From positions 24,017 through 88,016 of the forward strand of contig CAKSTO010000004.1 in the NCBI GenBank assembly GCA_934501115.1: a stretch of DNA of 64,000 nucleotides, written 5' to 3'. Positions 42,691 through 49,137 of the stretch are shown one piece after another. This DNA comes from an uncultured Faecalibacterium sp. (lineage in GTDB: Bacteria; Bacillota; Clostridia; Oscillospirales; Ruminococcaceae). Below the pieces are notes generated by a model. The model was not told the DNA's origin and made no database searches. It saw nothing but the letters and a program-made list of their open reading frames with translations. Position numbers and translations under genes: made by a program. The number at the start of each line of letters is the position of its first letter. Within the stretch, counting starts at the first letter, position 1.

Positions 42691-43587
42691 ATGTTTGAAA
42701 AACTCGTTGCCATCGAGCCGGTCAGTCTGATCCCCGCTGCAGAGCAGGAGCTGCATCAGTACGCCAGAGAGGTCGTCCTCTACTCTGACATTCCCTCCAG
42801 CGACGATGAGATCGTCCGACGCATCGGGGACGCCGATGCTGTGCTGCTGAGCTATACCTCCCGCATGGGCAAAAATGTCATTGAGCGCTGCCCGAACATC
42901 CGCTATATCGGCATGTGCTGCAGCCTGTACTCTGAAGAAAGCGCCAATGTGGATATCGCCTACGCGCGCATCCGGGGCATCAAAGTGCTCGGCATCCGGG
43001 ATTACGGCGACCGCGGCGTCGTGGAGTATGTGCTCCACGAGCTGACCGGCATCCTGCATGGCTTCGGGATGCCCATGCTGCGGGACGAGCCTGTGGAGAT
43101 CACCGGTCTGAAAGCAGGCATCGTAGGTCTGGGTGTGTCCGGCAGAATGATCGCCGATGCTCTGCAGTTTATGGGCGCGGACATCAGCTATTACAGCCGT
43201 ACGCACAAGCCCGATGCCGAGGCCGTCGGCATGACCTACAAACCGCTGGAACAGCTGCTGGCCGAGAGCGAAGCAGTCTTCACCTGCCTGAACAAAAACG
43301 TCCTTCTGCTGGGCCGCGAGGAGTTCGCTCAGCTGGGTGCAGGCAAGGTGCTGTTCAACACCTCCATCGGCCCGGGCTTCGATCCTGCCGCACTGGAAGC
43401 ATGGCTGAATCTGCCGGGCACCCACTATTTCTGCGACACCCGTGCCGCCGCAGGCTCCGTCTCTGAAGGCTTCTTTGACCGTGAGAACGTCCACTGTCAG
43501 AATGTCTCTGCCGGACGCACCAAGCAGGCGTTCGTGCTGCTGAGCCAAAAAGTGCTGGCGAATATCCGAACCGCGTTGGAGGCGTAA
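42691..43587 (+). CDS. D-isomer-specific 2-hydroxyacid dehydrogenase-like protein, divergent active site
   Basis: This 298-residue protein has the two-domain layout of the family, with the NAD site GIVGLGVSGRMIADAL. The usual catalytic Arg motif (N-x-x-R-G) is replaced by NTSIGPGFD, and the usual Glu and His motifs are not clear, so its activity is uncertain. It may be a subgroup with other chemistry, or it may have lost activity. It starts after TAAGGAGG and is probably cotranscribed with the preceding gene. Confidence 0.8.
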   Translation: MFEKLVAIEPVSLIPAAEQELHQYAREVVLYSDIPSSDDEIVRRIGDADAVLLSYTSRMGKNVIERCPNIRYIGMCCSLYSEESANVDIAYARIRGIKVLGIRDYGDRGVVEYVLHELTGILHGFGMPMLRDEPVEITGLKAGIVGLGVSGRMIADALQFMGADISYYSRTHKPDAEAVGMTYKPLEQLLAESEAVFTCLNKNVLLLGREEFAQLGAGKVLFNTSIGPGFDPAALEAWLNLPGTHYFCDTRAAAGSVSEGFFDRENVHCQNVSAGRTKQAFVLLSQKVLANIRTALEA

Positions 43588-43609
43588 AAGCTCAAGCCGT
43601 GCTCAGCCC

Positions 43610-43638
43610 TTGCAAAACCTGCCCGTCTGTGGTATGCT
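43610..43638 (+). promoter_or_regulatory. Promoter of the thiD-tenA transcript
   Basis: TTGCAA (43610-43615), a 17-base spacer and TATGCT (43633-43638), directly before the TPP aptamer. Confidence 0.78.
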
Positions 43639-43650
43639 GAACCAGTAAAA

Positions 43651-43734
43651 AGGGAGTCCGCCGGAGCGGGCTGAGAGTGGGCTGCATCGCCCTGACCTGT
43701 GACCTGATTTGGATCATGCCAACGTAGGGAGAGA
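43651..43734 (+). promoter_or_regulatory. TPP riboswitch (THI element)
   Basis: The conserved parts are GGGCTGAGAGTGGGC and ACCTGATTTGGATCATGCCA with ACGTAGGGA. It senses thiamine pyrophosphate and controls thiD-tenA. Confidence 0.96.
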
Positions 43735-43744
43735 TCGTATATTC

Positions 43745-43785
43745 TGCGGATATGTCCCCCCTGCCGGGGATGTATCCGCATTTTT
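43745..43785 (+). terminator. Riboswitch-controlled terminator before thiD
   Basis: TGCGGATATGTCCCC and GGGGATGTATCCGCA form a long stem followed by TTTTT; it lies between the TPP aptamer and thiD. Confidence 0.88.
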
Positions 43786-43872
43786 GATCCTTTCCGGAAG
43801 ACGCGCTCCCTTCAAGAGAGCCGGCACAGCACAGCCGCAGCGGAGAGGAGTGCCTTTAAGGAGGTTTTTATC

Positions 43873-44673
43873 ATGAAAACAGCTTTGACCATTGCCGGCA
43901 GCGATTCCAGCGGCGGCGCAGGCATTCAGGCCGATCTCAAAACCATGACTGCCAACGGCGTGTTCGCCATGAGTGCCATTACAGCTCTCACCGCCCAGAA
44001 TACCACCGGTGTCACCGATATCTTTGAAACCACTCCCAAGTTTCTGGGCGAGCAGCTTGACGCCGTTTTCACCGACATTTACCCGGATGCCGTCAAGATC
44101 GGCATGGTGTCCTCGGCAGAGCTGATCGGTGTCATTGCCGAAAAGCTCAAGACCTACGGCGCAAAGCACATTGTGGTGGATCCCGTCATGGTTGCAACCT
44201 CCGGCTCCAAGCTGCTGCGGGATGACGCCGTACAGGCGCTTACCTCCAGACTTCTGCCCATGGCCGAGGTGCTGACCCCGAATATCCCCGAAGCAGAGAT
44301 GCTCTCCGGCATGGCCATCACCGACGCTGCCGGCATGGAGGCTGCCGCCCGAGCCATCAGCGAGAAATACGGCTGCTCCGTTCTGTGCAAAGGCGGCCAC
44401 CAGATCAACGATGCCGACGACCTGCTGTGGCGCAATGGCTGCGGCAAGTGGTTCTACGGCAAACGCATCGCCAACCCCAACACGCACGGCACCGGCTGCA
44501 CCTTGTCCAGTGCGATTGCCTCCAACCTTGCCAAGGGCTACAGCCTCGATGCCTCCGTGGAGCGTGCCAAGGCGTATATTTCCGGCTGCCTGTCGGCCAT
44601 GCTGGATCTCGGCCGCGGCTCCGGGCCCATGAACCACATGTTCGCTCTGAAGGGAGAGTTTGTCGGTGAGTGA
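43873..44673 (+). CDS. thiD: Hydroxymethylpyrimidine/phosphomethylpyrimidine kinase
   Basis: This 266-residue kinase phosphorylates HMP twice for thiamine synthesis or salvage. It has the ribokinase-type blocks AGSDSSGGAGIQADLKT, KIGMVSS, DPVMVATSG and NTHGTGCTLSSAIA. It starts after AAGGAGG. Paired with tenA behind a TPP riboswitch, the operon looks like a salvage unit. Confidence 0.96.
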   Translation: MKTALTIAGSDSSGGAGIQADLKTMTANGVFAMSAITALTAQNTTGVTDIFETTPKFLGEQLDAVFTDIYPDAVKIGMVSSAELIGVIAEKLKTYGAKHIVVDPVMVATSGSKLLRDDAVQALTSRLLPMAEVLTPNIPEAEMLSGMAITDAAGMEAAARAISEKYGCSVLCKGGHQINDADDLLWRNGCGKWFYGKRIANPNTHGTGCTLSSAIASNLAKGYSLDASVERAKAYISGCLSAMLDLGRGSGPMNHMFALKGEFVGE

Positions 44674-45340
44674 GGCCTCTTTCGTTGAAAGCATGATCCA
44701 GCATTCCAAGCCCATCTGGCAGCAATGTCTGGACTCGGAATTTCTCTGCAAACTGGAAAACGGCACACTGGACGAGGCCTGCTTCCGAGGATACATCGTC
44801 GAGGACAGCCTGTATCTGCGCGAGTACGCCAAGGTATTCGCCTGGGGCATGACCAAGGCTCCGACCATGGAGACGATCCGCACCTATTACTCTCTGCTCT
44901 CCTTCGTCAAAGAGAGCGAGGATGTGGCTCGTCTGCAGTTTCTCAAGTGCTGCGGCTTGACCGATGCCGATATTCAGGCTCTGCCTCTGCGCCCTGAAAA
45001 CCTCGTCTATACCCGCTACATGATCGATGCTGCCAAAGCTGGCGGAGAAGCAGAATGCATCATCGCCGCTTTGCCCTGTATGCTGAGTTATGGATGGATC
45101 TTCCAGCAGATCCTCAGGCGCACCCCCTCGGTGTTGGATACGGCATTCGGCGCTCTGATCAAAGACTACGCCGCCCCAAGCTATGAGAACGCCTGCCGCC
45201 AGTGGATCGCCTCTGCAGAAAAAGCCTGCACCGGCCTCTCCCCCGAGCGTGCTGCGCGCTGCCGCGAGATCTTCGCGGCCTGTTCCGAGTTCGAGCTGCA
45301 CTTCTGGGAAATGGCCGCAAAACCACGATCCGACGTGTAG
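44666..45340 (+). CDS. tenA: TenA family thiaminase II / aminopyrimidine aminohydrolase
   Basis: This 224-residue all-helical enzyme releases HMP from degraded thiamine for re-use by ThiD. The Cys and Tyr of LPCMLSYGW and the Glu of SEFELHFWEM match the active-site positions of TenA. A GTG at 44666 that overlaps the end of thiD is preferred over the TTG six bases earlier, by distance from AGGGAGAG. Confidence 0.93.
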   Translation: MSEASFVESMIQHSKPIWQQCLDSEFLCKLENGTLDEACFRGYIVEDSLYLREYAKVFAWGMTKAPTMETIRTYYSLLSFVKESEDVARLQFLKCCGLTDADIQALPLRPENLVYTRYMIDAAKAGGEAECIIAALPCMLSYGWIFQQILRRTPSVLDTAFGALIKDYAAPSYENACRQWIASAEKACTGLSPERAARCREIFAACSEFELHFWEMAAKPRSDV

Positions 45341-45367
45341 ATCGCGCCATGCGTCCAGCGAGGAAAA

Positions 45368-45913
45368 ATGATGAAATCCAAAAAGATCAACCTGCCTGAA
45401 TCCCTGTACCACTACACCAGCCTGATCAAATACCGAATCATACGATCCAGCGGCAGACTGATGCTGACCCCATCCAACCTGAAGCACGATCATGCTACAT
45501 TCCATCAAGAGCCGCTCTTTTTCAATGGACATAAAATTGGTTATAAGGCTGTTGACAAATACGAAAACTATCACCCTGTTGTCTGGCTGACTGCCAACGA
45601 TCATGCCGGTGCTCAAAACACCGGCCTGTCCGATGACAAGATCATGTGCCGCATCACCATCCGGACGGAGGGAAAGATCTGGCGGTATCTGCCATGGAGC
45701 ACTTTTTGCGACAAGTATCATGCCGACCGCAGCACTGCTTCTGCCCTGAAACAGACTGCCGATGACTATCGAAACTGGTATGTCTGTGAATCCGAGATCC
45801 CCGCTTCGGACTTTGCAAAGATCGAATTTCTGGCTGAGGATCACACCTACAAGGATGAGAAGGACATTCCCGGCTTTGCTCTGACAGAGATCGCTCCTGA
45901 GATTTTCAAGTGA
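45368..45913 (+). CDS. Unknown protein with an N-terminal YHYTS motif
   Basis: This 181-residue protein opens with SLYHYTSLIKYRIIRSSGRL followed by PVVWLTAND, a pattern that recalls ADP-ribosyltransferase-like folds such as those of some toxin families, but no assignment is safe. It ends with ASDFAKIEFLAEDH. It follows tenA with GAGG before the ATG. It lies at the prophage boundary and may be a chromosomal gene or a phage cargo gene. The terminator at 46001-46041 follows. Confidence 0.6.
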   Translation: MMKSKKINLPESLYHYTSLIKYRIIRSSGRLMLTPSNLKHDHATFHQEPLFFNGHKIGYKAVDKYENYHPVVWLTANDHAGAQNTGLSDDKIMCRITIRTEGKIWRYLPWSTFCDKYHADRSTASALKQTADDYRNWYVCESEIPASDFAKIEFLAEDHTYKDEKDIPGFALTEIAPEIFK

Positions 45914-46000
45914 CGTGATTGCCATTCTGCACAGAATCGTCCATTCAAACGTAACCAACCGGGTGCTTTCTTCCTCTTCTCAAAGAAAATGGATCCACAA

Positions 46001-46041
46001 AAAATGCCCTCTGAAAAACGGGTTGTTTTTCAGAGGGCATT
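46001..46041 (+). terminator. Terminator after the YHYTS gene
   Basis: AATGCCCTCTGAAAAA...TTTTTCAGAGGGCATT, 16-bp stem; the T-rich loop side and TGTCATATTT follow. Confidence 0.75.
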
Positions 46042-46373
46042 GTCATATTTCTCTTTATGAATAATCGCCTGATCGGATCAAAGCAATATCAGAAAGCCTT
46101 TCGGCTCTCAAAATATTGCATTGCATCAATACTTTTCAGGGTTCGCAGATTACTCGAGCTCGATTCCGGAAAGTAGGTTTTTGGTTATACCAAGTCCATT
46201 TTTCCGGTTTTGGCGTGCATAAATTCCGTTGCTTCCATTGTGTGTTTTTGAGTGCACAATGGATTGCTGTCAAATTGATGTCACGGGTCTTTGGCTATCT
46301 ATCAAGTGGTTCATTCAGGTGTTAGATAAATTATTATAATACACCTGTTTGCAAGAAGCGTCAATGGGCATAG
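46042..46373. other. AT-rich gene-free stretch at the prophage edge
   Basis: This stretch is more AT-rich than its left side. It contains the 9-bp inverted repeat TCCATTGTG (46234-46242) and CACAATGGA (46255-46263). No supported gene, tRNA or integrase is seen. It is the likely place of the attachment site, but the repeated core cannot be recognised without the other end of the prophage. Confidence 0.35.
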
Positions 46374-46407
46374 AAAAAGAGGGCAGCTTTACGCTGTCCC
46401 CTCTCTC
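46374..46407 (-). terminator. Terminator of the XRE regulator gene
   Basis: Minus-strand AGAGGGgACAGC-gtaaa-GCTGCCCTCT followed by TTTTTC. Confidence 0.8.
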
Positions 46408-46678
46408 ACTCGCCGTCTTTTTTGGGGCCTGTCACAGGCTTCTCAAAGCCGGTCCGGTTACGCACCCGCGGTTCAGGATTCGGTTCCCGAACTAATATCT
46501 CAGTTGGGCTGCAGTCCAACGCTTCGCAGATGAGATCTAAATGGTTCAGATTCATCCGCTCGGCGATTTCGTTGTAGTAATCGCTGATTGTAGTGGGGCG
46601 AATACCCGTGGCGCGTGCCAGATCTGCTTGCGTCCATTTCAGCTCGCCTAGCTTCTTGGACAGTAAAATTCTAATCAT
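46406..46678 (-). CDS. XRE family helix-turn-helix regulator
   Basis: This 90-residue protein has a Cro/CI-type HTH (WTQADLARATGIRPTTISDYY) followed by MNLNHLDLICEALDCSPTEI and a short Arg/Pro-rich tail. It is of the YozG-like small type. It lies after the lysis genes and a terminator, so it is a separate unit at the element end. Palindromes just upstream of its start could be its own operators. Confidence 0.88.
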   Translation of the reverse strand: MIRILLSKKLGELKWTQADLARATGIRPTTISDYYNEIAERMNLNHLDLICEALDCSPTEILVREPNPEPRVRNRTGFEKPVTGPKKDGE

Positions 46679-46700
46679 ATTCTCGCTCGCTCCTTACAAT

Positions 46701-46726
46701 AAAAGATATCTTTTTCCACTGGAAAA
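46701..46726 (-). promoter_or_regulatory. Overlapping palindromes upstream of the XRE gene, probable operators
   Basis: A perfect 14-bp palindrome AAAAGATATCTTTT (46701-46714) overlaps a 15-base perfect dyad TTTTCCACTGGAAAA (46712-46726), both 20-50 bases before the XRE start. They are candidate sites for autoregulation. Confidence 0.5.
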
Positions 46727-46769
46727 GTCAGGAAAATGTTAGATTATCACGAATCTTGTTATTTTTTAT

Positions 46770-46835
46770 CGTAAAAAAGCAAAAAACACCCCCGTTACCC
46801 ACTTCGACTTATAGTCTGATGGGTAACGGGGGTGT
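46770..46835 (-). terminator. Terminator of the prophage late operon
   Basis: A 16-bp perfect inverted repeat (ACACCCCCGTTACCCA at 46786-46801 with 46820-46835) is followed on the minus strand by TTTTTTGCTTTTTT; it overlaps the end region of the last lysis gene. Confidence 0.88.
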
Positions 46836-46837
46836 AA

Positions 46838-47230
46838 TCATTTGCTCCGAGTATTTAGGTCGGCAAGCTGGCGTTGGTCGGATTCTCTATATCGCTCGTC
46901 CACACCTTCCAGATGTGCAAGGCTTCTTTTCAGCTCTCCATTCCAATAAATCTGACCCGTTTCGGTCTCCATTCGCTCAATGCCGGCACAAATGCAGGAT
47001 AGCAGGTCAAATGTAGCCTTTCGGCTATCCATCTGCAAAATATACCGTTCTCGGCGCTGTTCATCGTCCTTTTCGCGTTTCTTTGCAGCACGATCGGCAG
47101 CTCCCTTGATAAGGATTTGATTCACAGCAAAACTAATCGCTCCACCCAGAAGTGTTCCAAGAAAAGCAATTACCGCTAAAAGCCACGCCGGAACGGCGAC
47201 AGTGACTGTTTCAGCTGTCCCTGCAAGCAC
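46838..47230 (-). CDS. Phage protein with one membrane helix, possible lysis accessory
   Basis: This 130-residue protein has one N-terminal hydrophobic segment (AWLLAVIAFLGTLLGGAISF) and a charged helical rest (AAKKREKDDEQRRERYI). It starts at a GTG after AAAGGAGG and is the last gene of the late operon. It may act in lysis or membrane exclusion; no family is recognised. Confidence 0.6.
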   Translation of the reverse strand: MLAGTAETVTVAVPAWLLAVIAFLGTLLGGAISFAVNQILIKGAADRAAKKREKDDEQRRERYILQMDSRKATFDLLSCICAGIERMETETGQIYWNGELKRSLAHLEGVDERYRESDQRQLADLNTRSK

Positions 47231-47243
47231 CTACATCCTCCTT

Positions 47244-47327
47244 TCAGTCCTCCGGCTGTGTCAGCAATTCGATCCATCTCGTTACGGGGAGACGATCCAA
47301 GAGCCAATCCACAAGCCGCTTAAGCAT
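47244..47327 (-). CDS. 27-residue peptide in the lysis cassette
   Basis: A short frame, MLKRLVDWLLDRLPVTRWIE followed by seven residues, has an excellent GGAGGT site 8 bases before its ATG and overlaps the holin stop by 8 bases. The 13-base gap to the next gene also fits a real gene. It would be an amphipathic helix. Translation is likely; function is unknown. Confidence 0.5.
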   Translation of the reverse strand: MLKRLVDWLLDRLPVTRWIELLTQPED

Positions 47328-47628
47328 TCTTCAGTACCTCCAGCCCAGACTTTGCTGCGTTAAACGCTGTCTGGACTGCTTTGCGAATCAAATCGTCCGT
47401 CACAAGAAAACGAATCGGTGCAGGCACCTTTTCACGCAGCCAAGACACAACGACTGCCAGACGTGCCTCGCCCAGTTTGGTGCCAACGAACTCCTTCTCC
47501 GCTTTGGAGATGGCATCGATTGCCCACTCGATCAGGAGCGCCTTGTATCCGAAGCGGATAGCCACAACGGTCAGTACGGAAATCATCAGGATCACAGCGA
47601 CCGCCGTAACGATGTTCATAATGCTCAT
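47320..47628 (-). CDS. Phage holin, LLH-type
   Basis: This 102-residue protein has an N-terminal helix (MSIMNIVTAVAVILMISVLTV...), then YKALLIEWAIDAISKAEKEF and VPAPIRFLVTDDLIRKAVQTAF. The pattern matches the LLH holin family of Firmicutes phages. It should form pores for lysin release. It lies directly after the endolysin gene. Confidence 0.8.
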   Translation of the reverse strand: MSIMNIVTAVAVILMISVLTVVAIRFGYKALLIEWAIDAISKAEKEFVGTKLGEARLAVVVSWLREKVPAPIRFLVTDDLIRKAVQTAFNAAKSGLEVLKNA

Positions 47629-47646
47629 AGATTGAATCCCCTTTCC

Positions 47647-48309
47647 TTAAATCAGCTTAAAAAGAGCTGCTTTTGTCTTTGAACCAACGATGCCATCAAC
47701 AGTCAGGGAATGCTTTTCCTGAAATTCCTTGACCATCTTCTCCGTGTTTGCACCGAAGATTCCGTCCTTGTCGATGCCGAGCGCCCCCTGTAGAACCGAA
47801 TTATAGATGCGCTGCGGAAAAGCGCTGGTGGACTTTTTCAGGTTTCCGGGGCCAAAGAGTTCTGCGGCCCAGTTCGCTGTGTACGCCGTAGACCCTGCCA
47901 CATTGGGAATCCCGGCATACTGATATACCGACACATACCCTGTCGGGATGTCGTTGATACGGATTTCCCAGTGAAGGTGACTGCCCGTGCTATGCCCGGT
48001 ACTTCCCTCAACGCCGATTAGGTCTCCCGGCTTCAACTTCTGGCCTGCTGTCACGCTGATTTTGGACAGGTGCCCAAAATACATATAGTAGGCAGTCGTG
48101 CCGATCCGAACCACAACACGCTGGCCAAAACCTTTCTTCAGAAGCGTTGCGCACTCCCATCCAGCACGAATAACCGTACCGTAAACCGGGCAATAGATGT
48201 TCTTATCCCCAATGCCCACGAGATCATATCCTTGGTGATATGTACCGTTTGCCCGCAGATTTCGGTATGCCTGCGACACTCTGAACGTGCCCTTATACGG
48301 AGAAATCAA
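47647..48309 (-). CDS. Phage endolysin: M23 peptidase plus peptidoglycan-binding domain
   Basis: This 220-residue protein has an M23 metallopeptidase domain with HxxxD (YHQGYD) and SHLHWE zinc motifs, and a C-terminal PG_binding_1 domain (LQGALGIDKDGIFGANTEKM). A TTG at 48309 is the favoured start: GGAGGTG lies 7 bases before it, and the longer frame would start inside a terminator hairpin. It cuts cross-bridges of the host wall. Confidence 0.87.
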   Translation of the reverse strand: MISPYKGTFRVSQAYRNLRANGTYHQGYDLVGIGDKNIYCPVYGTVIRAGWECATLLKKGFGQRVVVRIGTTAYYMYFGHLSKISVTAGQKLKPGDLIGVEGSTGHSTGSHLHWEIRINDIPTGYVSVYQYAGIPNVAGSTAYTANWAAELFGPGNLKKSTSAFPQRIYNSVLQGALGIDKDGIFGANTEKMVKEFQEKHSLTVDGIVGSKTKAALFKLI

Positions 48310-48329
48310 AAAATCCACCTCCATTTCAA

Positions 48330-48366
48330 AATAAAAGAGTTGTACCAAAAATCAGCACAACTCTTC
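48330..48366 (-). terminator. Hairpin between the tail module and the endolysin
   Basis: Minus-strand AAGAGTTGT...ACAACTCTTTTATTTT; it could separate tail and lysis transcription or allow partial read-through. Confidence 0.7.
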
Positions 48367-48422
48367 AGCTTACTATAAGTCATCAGTTCATCTTTCTTAT
48401 CACATTTCCTAATTTCCTCCTT

Positions 48423-48476
48423 CTATGTTTTTAACCGGCCGTAGTAGATCGGCGTCGCCGTGTTCGAGAGTGCCAT
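48423..48476 (-). pseudogene. 17-codon fragment resembling the N-terminus of a large terminase
   Basis: MALSNTATPIYYGRLKT-stop follows CAGGAG at a normal distance. The first dozen residues resemble the usual beginning of phage TerL proteins (MALxNTxTPxYYG). It then stops, so it would be a stub left by deletion or recombination, if the resemblance is real. Confidence 0.4.
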
Positions 48477-48498
48477 TTTGATTTTTCAGCTCCTGTTT

Positions 48499-48666
48499 TT
48501 ATTGATTGGCTTTTGCCTCGCTGTCCTTTTCATTCAGCATCTCGGTCAGCTCTGCGTACTGTTCATCGGTCAACTTGTTGGCGGCGTAGAAGATATCCAG
48601 CTTCTTTGCCAGACCGGCGGTCTGGCCGCGCTCGATCATGCGCTTACAGGTGTTATAAAGTGCCAT
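48499..48666 (-). CDS. Small phage protein, XkdX-like
   Basis: This 55-residue protein, MALYNTCKRMIERGQTAGLA..., has ANKLTDEQYAELTEML near the end, the usual pattern of XkdX-type proteins after tail fibre genes. Function is unknown. The start at 48666 follows GGAAGGA; a longer frame adds 15 residues without a site. Confidence 0.75.
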   Translation of the reverse strand: MALYNTCKRMIERGQTAGLAKKLDIFYAANKLTDEQYAELTEMLNEKDSEAKANQ

Positions 48667-48685
48667 AGTATTCCTTCCTTTCTGT

Positions 48686-49120
48686 TCATGCGGTTTCAGT
48701 TGTTTCATCATCGGTCACGCCCAGCTCCAAAAGAGTCAGGCGGTAGTCCTGGTCAAGGTTCAAAGCGTCCGCGTCGGCCAGAGCGGCCTGCAGCGCCGCC
48801 ACTGTTTCCGGCAGCTTTTCATTTGCTTCCTGTTTCTTGCGCTCTTCCTCCTGCGCGGCCAGCTCTTCGGCGGTGTAGCGGACGTACCTCTGGATGGGCA
48901 CTTTTTCAACCCATTCCTCCTGCGCCTGCACGCCGGGCACATCGATCACCCGGCGCACATCCCTGCCGCCGTTGGGGTACTCGGCCACCGTCTCGTAGTG
49001 GAAAAGCTCCTCTACGCCCTCTACGGCAGGGTGGGCGATCTCTTCGGTATCGCCGGTCAGGTAGCCCAGCGTCAGGTCAGGGCTTTCGATGACCGCACCG
49101 GTCTCGTCAAGGATCTTCAT
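48686..49120 (-). CDS. Phage protein of unknown function after the tail fibre
   Basis: This 144-residue acidic protein (MKILDETGAVIESPDLTLGY...) has a middle DVRRVIDVPGVQAQEEWVEK and a C-terminal helical part. It is small, follows the fibre gene directly and starts after GAAAGGAG. Such genes often help assemble or attach fibres; this is by position only. Confidence 0.6.
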   Translation of the reverse strand: MKILDETGAVIESPDLTLGYLTGDTEEIAHPAVEGVEELFHYETVAEYPNGGRDVRRVIDVPGVQAQEEWVEKVPIQRYVRYTAEELAAQEEERKKQEANEKLPETVAALQAALADADALNLDQDYRLTLLELGVTDDETTETA

Positions 49121-49137
49121 GGTGTTTTACTCCTTTC

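Noticed and set aside
46116..46325. A 69-codon plus-strand frame at the prophage edge
   Set aside because: No ribosome site, no recognisable pattern, and an inverted repeat runs through it.
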